In this document: piece by piece, positions 1 to 7,085 of the stretch | How the letters are laid out: every line of letters starts with the position of its first letter | Position numbering within the stretch: position 1 is the first letter of the stretch | Origin: Candidatus Aminicenantota bacterium | GTDB taxonomy: Bacteria > Acidobacteriota > Aminicenantia > Aminicenantales > Aminicenantaceae | Assembly (NCBI GenBank): GCA_030617525.1 | Contig: JAUWVG010000006.1 | Span: 1-17,446 of the forward strand | Length of the DNA: 17,446 nucleotides | Direction: 5' to 3' | Program-made: the position numbers and the translations under genes | The notes under the pieces: generated by a model | What the model was told of the DNA's origin: nothing | Seen by the model: only the letters and a program-made list of their open reading frames with translations | The model's database searches: none

Positions 1-1
1 T

Positions 2-340
2 TTAAGTTTTCAAGAGCTCATCCCTCCTGAAAATCTCAGTGAAATCAAGATTCGTACAAATGAACTTGAAGAAGAATTGAAACAAGAATATGAAACTCCT
101 CAAAGGATCGTGAATCTGGATCCGGGATATCTTACAGCCGCTTCTCTTATTATGGCCACTGCAAAGGACTTTGCCAATCGTATTCCTCTTCAACACGGCA
201 TCTATGCTCATCTGGAACTTCAATTCGGGAAAAATGAGATCCGGACTCTGGCCTGGACCTATCCTGATTACAAAACAGAAGAGTATCAAAATTTCTTTTT
301 AGCCGTCAGAAAAATATATTTGGAACAGTTGAAATTATGA
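2..340 (+). CDS. DUF4416 family protein, C-terminal part
   Basis: Open reading frame entering from the left edge and ending at TGA 338-340; 112 codons are visible and the start lies outside the window. The segment NLDPGYLTAASLIMATAKD, followed by a GIYAHLEL strand and WTYPDYKTEEYQNFF, is the pattern I associate with the C-terminal half of the DUF4416 family (proteins of roughly 180 residues in Aminicenantes, Thermodesulfobacteria and Deltaproteobacteria-like genomes). The biochemical function of that family is not known to me. An internal TTG at 77 could be mistaken for a start, but the frame stays open and family-like upstream of it. The gene converges on the cysteine desulfurase, with a repeat copy in the gap. 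Family call is from memory of the motif. Confidence 0.75.
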   Translation, partial: LSFQELIPPENLSEIKIRTNELEEELKQEYETPQRIVNLDPGYLTAASLIMATAKDFANRIPLQHGIYAHLELQFGKNEIRTLAWTYPDYKTEEYQNFFLAVRKIYLEQLKL

Positions 341-349
341 TAAGGGGAT

Positions 350-482
350 TGGGCTTGGGAAACGATAAAAAAAGACACGTTGTTTCCATAGTGATGTTCA
401 AGATATTGCTAAATATCATGCTATCAAGCCGATATCATTGAAGATAAATGAAGGTGCCGGCAATTTTTATGAATAATTCAGG
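350..482 (-). repeat. MITE-like element, left-module copy (copy C)
   Basis: Read on the minus strand from 482, the sequence starts CCTGAATTATTCATAAAAA and continues through TTCAATGATATC and a GCAATATC block to a TTTTTTTATC run. The same order of blocks occurs at 10064-10190 (close match) and 7084-7207 (weaker match). It starts directly after the TAA stop of the cysteine desulfurase. The central hairpin and right module of the full element are absent, so this is a truncated copy. The inner boundary near 350 is approximate because similarity fades there. Together with 341-349 it fills the gap between the two converging genes. Confidence 0.75.
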
Positions 483-1631
483 TTAAATGCTTATGGCAGA
501 GATCTCTCGCAATTTGTGAACGATCTCAGGGAGCTCATCGAGGAATGTATCGATATCTTCCTCAGTGTTGAGTCTGCCCAGTGAGATCCTTAAAGTTCCC
601 CTGGCTTCTTCGGGGCGAAGTCCGATGGCATTCAGGACGTGAGACACTTCTTCGGTATCCTCGCTGCAGGCCGAACCTGTGGAGACATAAATCTCTTTAG
701 TGGCGAGAGCCAGAAGGATGGCTTCGGCCTCGAGCCCGTAAAAAGAGAAATTGAGCGTCCCATGAATCCTGTTTTTTTCATGCCCATTAAATTTGACTTT
801 TGGAATGTTCTCTTCGATTCCTTGTTTCAGCTTAGAAGCCAGATGTTCAACCTTCTTGTTATCCGTTTCTCTATGCTCTTGGATTTGACGGACTGCTTCA
901 CCAAATCCCACAATGCCGCTTGTATTTTCCGTTCCTGCGCGCATTTCGCGTTCCTGGGCTCCGCCGTAGATCAGAGGATAGATGGGCGTGCCCTTTTTTA
1001 TAAAGAGTGCCCCCACTCCTTTGGGCCCATTAATTTTGTGGGCGGAAATCGAGAGAAGGTCCACTCCGAGTTTTTTGACATCGATATCGATTTTGCCAAA
1101 AGATTGGACGGCATCCGTGTGGACTAAGATGCCTTTATCTTTGGCCAAATTGACGACGTCCTTAATGGGTTGAATGGTTCCCAGTTCATTGTTGGCGTGC
1201 ATGATGGATATAAGGGCTGTCCTCTCTGAAATAGAGTTCTTTAAAAAGTCTAAATCGATTGTTCCATAGGAATCGACAGGAACATATTTGACAGTTATCC
1301 CTTTTTTTTTTAAATAATTGGCCGTTTCGATGACTGCCGGATGTTCGATTTTAGATACAATGAGTTCATTTTTGTCTGGATGAGCATCCATAACACCGCG
1401 GATGGCAAAGTTGTCAGATTCCGTTCCAGAACCCGTAAAAAATATTTCTGTCCTGATAGCCCCAAGGGATTGGGCAATGGTCTCTCTTGCTTGGGTCACA
1501 ACGTCTTTAACAGCCCTTCCTATAGGATAAAGAGAAGAGGGATTGCCGAAATGCTCCTTTAAAAAGAGGGACATTTTTTCGGCCACAGCCGGATCCAATG
1601 GAGTTGTTGCATTGTTATCTAGATAGACCAT
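483..1631 (-). CDS. nifS: cysteine desulfurase, NifS/IscS type
   Basis: PLP enzyme of fold type I, class V. It removes sulfur from L-cysteine as an enzyme-bound persulfide and releases alanine, feeding Fe-S cluster assembly or thio-cofactor synthesis in the cytoplasm. The 382-residue length is normal. Visible motifs: YLDNNATTP at the N-terminus, EHPAV (His97 stacks on PLP), HTDAVQ (Asp173, Gln176), ISAHKINGPKG with Schiff-base Lys199, RAGTEN at 231-236, and STGSACSED with the nucleophile Cys322. ATG 1631 is preceded by AGAGG at seven-base spacing. No scaffold gene (iscU/nifU) is adjacent. Upstream is serA, separated by 168 bp that contain two copies of an 8-bp-unit repeat; downstream the stop codon touches a MITE-like element. 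Choice between NifS and IscS naming is not resolvable here. Confidence 0.93.
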   Translation of the reverse strand: MVYLDNNATTPLDPAVAEKMSLFLKEHFGNPSSLYPIGRAVKDVVTQARETIAQSLGAIRTEIFFTGSGTESDNFAIRGVMDAHPDKNELIVSKIEHPAVIETANYLKKKGITVKYVPVDSYGTIDLDFLKNSISERTALISIMHANNELGTIQPIKDVVNLAKDKGILVHTDAVQSFGKIDIDVKKLGVDLLSISAHKINGPKGVGALFIKKGTPIYPLIYGGAQEREMRAGTENTSGIVGFGEAVRQIQEHRETDNKKVEHLASKLKQGIEENIPKVKFNGHEKNRIHGTLNFSFYGLEAEAILLALATKEIYVSTGSACSEDTEEVSHVLNAIGLRPEEARGTLRISLGRLNTEEDIDTFLDELPEIVHKLREISAISI

Positions 1632-1697
1632 TCTTTTTCCTCTTTAAGCTTTAGATGTTCCAAAATTCAGGATAAAATTTAAATCTGGTTCTTCTTC

Positions 1698-1738
1698 TTT
1701 CGCTCGAATCCTTGATCCCTTCGAATCCTCGAACCCTT
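1698..1738 (+). repeat. four-unit 8-bp periodic repeat, copy 1
   Basis: After a TTTCGC lead the sequence runs as TCGAATCC, TTGATCCC, TTCGAATCC (one extra base) and TCGAACCC, then TT. The same unit order is found 59 bp further on and again at 13645-13678. It lies in the gap between serA and the cysteine desulfurase. No function is assigned. Confidence 0.8.
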
Positions 1739-1756
1739 TCTTATTCTTCATAATCC

Positions 1757-1796
1757 TTTCGCTCGAATCCTTGACCCATTGAATCCTCGAACCCTT
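1757..1796 (+). repeat. four-unit 8-bp periodic repeat, copy 2
   Basis: Same TTTCGC lead, then units TCGAATCC, TTGACCCA, TTGAATCC and TCGAACCC, ending TT. It is a direct repeat of copy 1 and ends four bases from the stop codon of serA (which is read on the other strand). The lead plus units make about 40 bp of near identity to copy 1. Confidence 0.8.
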
Positions 1797-1799
1797 AAA

Positions 1800-2711
1800 T
1801 TATCTTCCTGACATGTTTTCCTTGAGAATCCGAACAACCTCAAATCCCGCTCTCTTCTGTCCCTCACTAGCCGCAGCTCCGATATGAGGTGAGGCCATCA
1901 CTTTGGGGTGATCGATGAGAGAAAAATCAACGGGAGGTTCTTTTTCATAGACATCTATGGATGCTGCTCTCACTTTTCCTGATTCCAGAGAATTCAGCAG
2001 GGCCGTTTCATCCACTACTCCTCCCCGTGAGGCGTTGACGATAATGACACCCTCTTTCATTTTGGCAAACTCATCACTGCTTATCATATGCCTGGTCGAA
2101 TCGCTGAGGGGAAGATGTAGAGAGATAATGTTGGCCCGAGTCAGCAGATCATCCAGGCTGACCTGCTCGACATCCAGATCGGTCTGAATATCGACGACAT
2201 CAAAGGCGATGACTTTCATCCCAAAAGCCAATGCCTTTTTGGCCACATCCAGGCCAATTCTTCCACTGCCGATAATCCCGAGTGTTTTTTCAAAAAGTTC
2301 TGATCCTTTGAGGAGCTTTTTTTCCCATTTATGCTCTTTCATCGACAGGTTTGCTTGACCAAGATTTCTCACTGCACTCAGCATCAAACCAAAAGCCATT
2401 TCTGAAACCGTATACGTCGTGGCCGACGGTGTGTTGGCGACCTGAATTCCTTTGTCCTTTGCAGCCTCGAGGTCAATATTGTCCAGTCCAATTCCTGCCC
2501 GGACAATGAGTTCCAGATTGGTTGCAGCATCAATGGCATTTTTTGTCACTTTTGTTGCACTGCGTACTACGACTGCATTGTAGTCCGGAATGGTACGGAC
2601 AAGTTCCTGCTCGTCCATTCCTGTTTTGAGAGTGACGTCTAAGTCACTGATAGCCTGAAGCTCTTCAAATGCTTCAGGATTCAAAGCGTCGGCGACTAAA
2701 ATTTTCTTCAT
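1800..2711 (-). CDS. serA: D-3-phosphoglycerate dehydrogenase (short form, no ACT domain)
   Basis: Oxidises 3-phosphoglycerate to 3-phosphohydroxypyruvate with NAD, the first step of phosphorylated serine synthesis. The 303 residues form a D-isomer-specific 2-hydroxyacid dehydrogenase: RAGIGLDNID at 71-80, the Rossmann GSGRIG at 148-153, NASRGGVVDE with Arg229, DVYEKEPP with Glu258, and SPHIGAAA with catalytic His276. It lacks the C-terminal ACT/regulatory domains of longer SerA proteins, so serine feedback inhibition by that route is not expected. ATG 2711 is chosen because AAGGAG lies eight bases upstream; a TTG six bases earlier would sit only two bases from it. The ATG overlaps the TGA of the upstream aminotransferase (ATGA), suggesting translational coupling. 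Other 2-hydroxyacid dehydrogenases are possible, but the neighbour supports SerA. Confidence 0.9.
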   Translation of the reverse strand: MKKILVADALNPEAFEELQAISDLDVTLKTGMDEQELVRTIPDYNAVVVRSATKVTKNAIDAATNLELIVRAGIGLDNIDLEAAKDKGIQVANTPSATTYTVSEMAFGLMLSAVRNLGQANLSMKEHKWEKKLLKGSELFEKTLGIIGSGRIGLDVAKKALAFGMKVIAFDVVDIQTDLDVEQVSLDDLLTRANIISLHLPLSDSTRHMISSDEFAKMKEGVIIVNASRGGVVDETALLNSLESGKVRAASIDVYEKEPPVDFSLIDHPKVMASPHIGAAASEGQKRAGFEVVRILKENMSGR

Positions 2712-3853
2712 TGCCAATTCTCCTTTAAAATTTCTTCGGCAGCTTTGATGGCTTGCCCCGGTTCAAATGAATAACCAAGATCCATAAGCGTCATCTCTAA
2801 GGCTGAGAGACCGGTGATAACATCAAATCCACCTATATATCCTAAGTGAGCGATCCGAAAAAAATCGCCCTTATGAGGATCCTGAGCTCCTGCAATATAG
2901 ACTTTGTACTTGTCGTGCATAATGTTGACAAGCTTAATTCCATCGATCCCTTCGGGAACTTTAACAGCTGTCAGCACATTGCCAGGACATGTGGGAAGCA
3001 AATCGAGCCCTATGGCTTGAACACCGGCTCTAGTGGCATCCCCTAAGATTTGGTGGTGGTGAATAAGATTTTCGAGACCGATAGATTTTATAATATCCAG
3101 AGATTTTTTTTGCTGCAGAATGAGAGATATGGCTGGGGACCAGGGGCTTGTTTTGTTTTTTAAACTTTTCCTGTATTCTCTGGCGTCGTAATAAAACTTT
3201 GGCATGGTGGATGATTCTACAAGATCCCAAGCTTTCTCAGAGAATGAAATGTAGGACAATCCTGGAGGAGTCATGAAGGCTTTTTGCGAGCCTGAAATGA
3301 GAACATCGACATTCCAGTCATCCATAGGACATGGAGTGGTCCCTAAGCCCGAGATCCCATCGACAACGAGAATCGTTTTAGTGGAAGACACCTCTTCTCC
3401 AAATCCTTGTATATCGTAGAGTGCACCTGTTGAGGTGGCAAAAAGTGTTGAAAAAACCGCTTTTGTCTCTGGAACTTCCTGTAAAACTTCCGCCAATTGG
3501 GCTTTTGAAAAATTATCTCCCCACTCGAGTACAATTTCTTTGACATCGGCACCATAGGCTCTGGCAATATGGGCCCATCTCGCCCCAAATTTTCCGCAGT
3601 TTATACAGATGACCTTATCCCCCGGGGATAAAGTGTTGACCACTGCGGCTTCCATTGCCCCTGATCCTGTTGAAGCCAAGATATAAACATCGTTTTCTGT
3701 TTGGAAGACATACTTCAATCCATCTGTAACATCCATATAGTTCTGCGAAAACTGGGGAGTCCTGTGGTGAAAAATAGGTTCAGAAGCTAAGGAGAGGACC
3801 TCTTCCGGCAGGGGAGTGGGGCCCGGAGAGAGAAGGTATCTTTTTTTAATCAA
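2708..3853 (-). CDS. class V aminotransferase, probable phosphoserine / serine-glyoxylate-type aminotransferase
   Basis: PLP-dependent aminotransferase of the alanine-glyoxylate / serine-pyruvate family. Seen: KRYLLSPGPTPLPEEV at the N-terminus, HHRTPQF, STGSGAMEAA at 61-70, VVDGISGLG with the PLP-binding Asp165, and SGSQKAFMTPPG with Schiff-base Lys191 (numbering from the chosen start). It ends in an ATGA overlap with serA. From that context it likely converts 3-phosphohydroxypyruvate to phosphoserine, a role this family fills in several archaea and bacteria that lack classical SerC; alanine-glyoxylate transamination is the alternative. I chose TTG 3853 because GGAG lies eight bases upstream and the family normally begins just before KKRYLL. 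Two TTG codons at 3874 and 3871 would add seven or six residues without a ribosome site. It starts 21 bp after the M20 peptidase stop. Confidence 0.85.
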   Translation of the reverse strand: MIKKRYLLSPGPTPLPEEVLSLASEPIFHHRTPQFSQNYMDVTDGLKYVFQTENDVYILASTGSGAMEAAVVNTLSPGDKVICINCGKFGARWAHIARAYGADVKEIVLEWGDNFSKAQLAEVLQEVPETKAVFSTLFATSTGALYDIQGFGEEVSSTKTILVVDGISGLGTTPCPMDDWNVDVLISGSQKAFMTPPGLSYISFSEKAWDLVESSTMPKFYYDAREYRKSLKNKTSPWSPAISLILQQKKSLDIIKSIGLENLIHHHQILGDATRAGVQAIGLDLLPTCPGNVLTAVKVPEGIDGIKLVNIMHDKYKVYIAGAQDPHKGDFFRIAHLGYIGGFDVITGLSALEMTLMDLGYSFEPGQAIKAAEEILKENWQ

Positions 3854-3874
3854 GAAATTTGCTCCATTCAACAA

Positions 3875-5005
3875 CTAAAGCCGGCAAAGAAGCTCAGTTA
3901 AAAATGCTGTCCGTTCGATCAAAGAGGGAAGGATGAGGTGTTCGTGCTCGGCATGCATTCCCTCTCCATCAGGACCTAAACCATCCAAAGTGGGAACTCT
4001 CATATTGGAAGCAATGGAAGCATCCGATCCTCCTCCTGCCTTCCCGGTTTCAAAAGTCAGGTTAAGTGATTCCGCAATTTTTTGGACTTCATTTAGAAGC
4101 TTAAGAGATCCTTTGGTTTGTTCCATAGGTGGAGTTAGACTTTCGATTTTGTATTTGATTTTAGAGCCTTTCATTTGAGGGGCCAGGTTCTTGAAAAAAG
4201 CAAGGATATTCTCTTTCTGTTCGTTCTTCCAAAAACGTATATCCAGAACGGCAGAAGCGCTTTCGGGAACTATATTGGCTTTTTCCCCTCCATTGATCAA
4301 TCCGATATTTACAGAGGTGTTTATTGTCCTGATTTTTTTCAAGAGAAGACACTGCAGCATCAACTCTTCAATGGCATTCACTCCTTTTTCGGGATCTCCT
4401 GCGTGTGAGGATTTCCCCGTGGTTGTTAGGCGGATGACCAGCCTTCCCTTACGTTGAATTTTTAATGCCCCACCAGGAATTGCGGGTTCCAAACACAGTA
4501 CGAGCGCCGATCTTTTTGCGAGTTTCTGGATGATTTCATAGGAATTTTTATGGCCTATTTCTTCGGCAGAGTTCACAAATAGAGCGATTTTTTTATCTGG
4601 AGTTATGTTGAGGTCATTCAGTGTCTTTAAGGCACTTACGGCCATGACGATTCCGGCTTTCATATCCAGCACACCAGGTCCGGATATCTTGTTCTCCGAA
4701 AAGTAGAAAGGCATTTCTTCAATTTTCCCAACCGGCCATACCGTATCGATATGTGTCAGCAGCAATATCTGTTCTTTTCGCTCTTTAGTTTTTTTAGCTG
4801 GGTATTCTGCCAAATAGAGATCTCCAATCTCGTCCTGTGGGTAGCGAGTTATCTTAGCTCCATTCTTTCTCAATTCCTGAACCAAAAAAGAGGAACATTT
4901 GTTCACAGCTTTTTTATCCGTCGAAGGGGATTCAAGTTGGACGAGTTCCTTCAATAGATTGAGCATTTCGCCTTTGCGGGATTTATAGTAATGAAAAAAA
5001 TTCAT
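3875..5005 (-). CDS. M20 family metallopeptidase, carboxypeptidase G2-like
   Basis: Zinc aminoacylase/carboxypeptidase of the M20 (ArgE/DapE/CPG2) family, 376 residues, with no signal peptide. Metal-ligand and catalytic pattern: THIDTVW (His85, catalytic Asp87), GVLDMKAG (Asp114), NSAEEIG (catalytic Glu148, ligand Glu149), CLEPA (Glu173) and GMHAEHEH (His351). KSSHAGDPEKG near 198-208, with His201, belongs to the inserted dimerisation domain. The ligand set is complete, so activity is expected; the substrate (N-acyl amino acid, dipeptide or glutamyl conjugate) cannot be read from sequence. ATG 5005 follows AAAGGAG at about five bases; an in-frame upstream extension to 5065 has no such site and would run into the divergent gene. 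It is the first gene of the minus-strand block. Confidence 0.88.
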   Translation of the reverse strand: MNFFHYYKSRKGEMLNLLKELVQLESPSTDKKAVNKCSSFLVQELRKNGAKITRYPQDEIGDLYLAEYPAKKTKERKEQILLLTHIDTVWPVGKIEEMPFYFSENKISGPGVLDMKAGIVMAVSALKTLNDLNITPDKKIALFVNSAEEIGHKNSYEIIQKLAKRSALVLCLEPAIPGGALKIQRKGRLVIRLTTTGKSSHAGDPEKGVNAIEELMLQCLLLKKIRTINTSVNIGLINGGEKANIVPESASAVLDIRFWKNEQKENILAFFKNLAPQMKGSKIKYKIESLTPPMEQTKGSLKLLNEVQKIAESLNLTFETGKAGGGSDASIASNMRVPTLDGLGPDGEGMHAEHEHLILPSLIERTAFLTELLCRL

Positions 5006-5082
5006 GAGTTCTCCTTTCGATGACCATGACATTAATGTAGCATAACTCAGGCAAAATGGGTACAATAAATAGAGGTCAAACG
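5006..5082 (+). other. divergent intergenic region
   Basis: Seventy-seven bases between the divergent starts of the M20 peptidase (minus) and the beta-barrel gene (plus). It must hold promoters for both directions. It contains the 10-bp palindrome ACATTAATGT at 5029-5038, a possible operator. I see no convincing -35/-10 pair on either strand. Confidence 0.4.
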
Positions 5083-5709
5083 ATGCAAAAACGAACCTTT
5101 TTGACTTTTTTTCTACTCTGTTTTTTTCTCCTTATACAAAATGTGAGCGGACAGGAAGGAACCAGCATGCGGATCCATGGGTCTATTGGATTATCTTCCA
5201 TGTCGGAAAAAAGTTATGGTTCTGGCTTTTGGTCAGGATTTGGATTTTCCTTTCTGATTAAAAAGGACGTGCATCTGTCCTTCAATTTTGGAGCATGGAA
5301 TAGTCAAGTTACCGCAAAACCGGATGGGCTTCAAAACGGCAGCCTTACAGTAAGCCCTTTTTTTGTTTCTCTTCACTATTTTCCGGGACATAAAGACCGG
5401 TTGATTTATCCCTATTTTTTTATCGGAGGAGGCTATATTTTTACTAGCTTCAGGATGGAAGAATTAGTCACTATCCCTGAGATCACTTTTTCTCAGAAAG
5501 TCGACAACTCACCTGGGGGTCAGGTGGGTGCTGGGATCCAGTTGAAAGTTTCAAAACGGATTTCTTTAAGTGCAGATGTCTCTTATCTCTACAATAAGAC
5601 ATCTGGTACTACGACTCTTCAAGATCTTAATTTTGGGACAACTACAGAAGATTTTTCTCTACTACTCAGCGCTATTATATTTCAGATAGGAATAAAATTT
5701 CTCATCTAA
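5083..5709 (+). CDS. secreted outer-membrane beta-barrel protein, function unknown
   Basis: The 208-residue product begins with a classical signal peptide: MQKR, then a hydrophobic stretch to about residue 20, with likely cleavage after VSG at residue 23. The mature part is rich in alternating hydrophobic/polar strands, glycine and aromatics (for example GSGFWSGFGFSFLI, YFFIGGGYIF, SLSADVSYLYN) and ends in FQIGIKFLI. This is typical of small 8-stranded outer-membrane barrels of the OmpA-N/OmpW-like kind. I cannot name a family or ligand. ATG 5083 is preferred because AGAGG lies seven bases upstream; an earlier in-frame ATG at 5056 has no ribosome site and would place charged residues before the signal peptide. 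The reductive-dehalogenase-like gene starts 26 bp after the stop, so the two are probably co-transcribed. Confidence 0.75.
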   Translation: MQKRTFLTFFLLCFFLLIQNVSGQEGTSMRIHGSIGLSSMSEKSYGSGFWSGFGFSFLIKKDVHLSFNFGAWNSQVTAKPDGLQNGSLTVSPFFVSLHYFPGHKDRLIYPYFFIGGGYIFTSFRMEELVTIPEITFSQKVDNSPGGQVGAGIQLKVSKRISLSADVSYLYNKTSGTTTLQDLNFGTTTEDFSLLLSAIIFQIGIKFLI

Positions 5710-5735
5710 CATAATTTGTAATCAAAAAAATAGCC

Positions 5736-7085
5736 ATGACTATGACTGTATGGGAGATACTTGGGGAAATAGCCTTTGTCTGTATTATCCTCTTTTTTTT
5801 CATATTTGCTGTTGTCAGTCAAATAGAAAAAGAAAAAAGGGCATCCATCAGGAGTTTTTTTGTAGCTTGTCTTATCGCCGCTGTGAATGTCTTTTTTTTC
5901 ATTCTCCCTCTTTCCTTCAGAAAATGGTCCTTTGCGGGTGTGTTTGGGTTATGTGCTGCGATTATCTTATACGTTGCCCTTCCTCCAAGACCAAAACATC
6001 CTTTTCAAATAGTTAGGTCAATAAATAAAGTCGATGAGCGAGACATCATATTTTCTCGATTCGATATGAGGGAGAACGGCCCGCATTACTCTGAATATTA
6101 CAATCGACATCCTGAGAATAAATCTAAAGATGACGAAATCAGAAAATTGCCGGATATCTTATCCCCGCATCATGTGAAAAAGCATCCGGTGCATTTTAAT
6201 TTGGCTGCAGCCGAGTTTGAGTTTCTCGAACAGCAGCTGCAGCATGTCGATGGTGAAATCCATTCAGTTCAAGCTGAATATACTCCAAAAGAAAATACGG
6301 TCAATATAAAAAACATGATCCGTTATCTGGGGGCGGATCTTTGTGGTGTTTGTGAGCTTGATCAAGCCTTTGTGTATTCACATACCGGCCGGGGGCCAGA
6401 GCCATATGGGAGTGAAATTAATCTCAAACATGCTTATGCCGTGGTATTTGCCATTGAGATGGATCAAAAGATGATTGCAACGGCCCCCCAATCTCCTGTG
6501 CTTGTCGAAACAGCAAAAAAATATGTCGAGGCCGCCAAAATTTCAATCATTGCCGCCCAACAAATCCGCATGATGGGTTATGCGGCTCGAGCACATATTG
6601 CAGGGAGCAACTACCAGGCGATGCTGCCTCCTTTAGGTTGGAAGGCGGGATTGGGGGAGTTAGGTCGGTTTGGTATGCTCATTACCGAGAAATTTGGCGC
6701 TCGTATGCGACTGGGAATGCTTACAACTGATTGTCCATTGATTCCGGATAAATCCATCACATTTGGTATTCAGAATTTTTGTGAAATCTGTAAGAAATGT
6801 GCAGAAAATTGTCCATCGCAGGCTATCCCACATGAAGGGAAAACGGAAGAAAATGGAGTGATGAAGTGGGTGTTAAACCGCGAAAACTGTTATCGTTACT
6901 GGAGAAAAGTTGGAACAGACTGCGCTGTCTGTATCTCTGTGTGTCCGTACAGCAAAGCTGATAATGGACTGCACAGCTTTATCCGTCACTTTTCCACCTG
7001 GTCTAAAAGAGCCCAATCCCTCACACTTTGGGGAGATGATTTTTTTTACGGCCGTAAACCCAAACGGAAACCTTCCCCCTTCTAA
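5736..7085 (+). CDS. membrane-anchored reductive dehalogenase (RdhA) family protein
   Basis: A 449-residue protein combining a membrane anchor and an RdhA-like domain. Three hydrophobic segments lie at about 8-28, 40-59 and 64-83; there is no twin-arginine motif. The rest follows RdhA order: GADLCGVCELDQAFVYS at 199-215, a KHAYAVVFAIEMD strand, an MMGYAARAHIAGSNY helix, GLGELGRFGMLITEKFGARMRL, TDCPLIPDKSITFG, then CX2CX2CX3CP (Cys349, 352, 355, 359) and CX10CX2CX3CP (Cys385, 396, 399, 403) for two [4Fe-4S] clusters. RdhA proteins bind cobalamin and reduce organohalides; the related QueG (epoxyqueuosine reductase) is less likely given these motifs and the anchor. Substrate and even dehalogenation are not shown. 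No rdhB is adjacent. ATG 5736 has no clear ribosome site. Its TAA stop lies at the left end of a MITE-like element. Confidence 0.85.
   Translation: MTMTVWEILGEIAFVCIILFFFIFAVVSQIEKEKRASIRSFFVACLIAAVNVFFFILPLSFRKWSFAGVFGLCAAIILYVALPPRPKHPFQIVRSINKVDERDIIFSRFDMRENGPHYSEYYNRHPENKSKDDEIRKLPDILSPHHVKKHPVHFNLAAAEFEFLEQQLQHVDGEIHSVQAEYTPKENTVNIKNMIRYLGADLCGVCELDQAFVYSHTGRGPEPYGSEINLKHAYAVVFAIEMDQKMIATAPQSPVLVETAKKYVEAAKISIIAAQQIRMMGYAARAHIAGSNYQAMLPPLGWKAGLGELGRFGMLITEKFGARMRLGMLTTDCPLIPDKSITFGIQNFCEICKKCAENCPSQAIPHEGKTEENGVMKWVLNRENCYRYWRKVGTDCAVCISVCPYSKADNGLHSFIRHFSTWSKRAQSLTLWGDDFFYGRKPKRKPSPF

Noticed and set aside
455..472. TGCCGGCA followed by ATTTTTAT as a rho-independent terminator between the converging genes
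   Set aside because: The palindrome has no loop and only four-base arms; it is part of the MITE left end shared with places where it is not a terminator.
639..1127. 162-codon open frame on the plus strand
   Set aside because: Lies wholly inside the cysteine desulfurase on the other strand and has no recognisable motif or ribosome site.
1701..1796. GGTTCGA/GGATTCGA strings on the minus strand resemble a tRNA T-arm
   Set aside because: They recur every 8 bp without acceptor, D or anticodon stems; they belong to the periodic repeat.
1698..1796. Possible CRISPR array
   Set aside because: Units are 8 bp with no spacers and only two clusters of about 40 bp; no cas genes.
5061..5066. TACAAT as -10 box for the beta-barrel gene
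   Set aside because: No -35 at 16-18 bp, and the resulting leader of about 10 nt would cut off the ribosome site.
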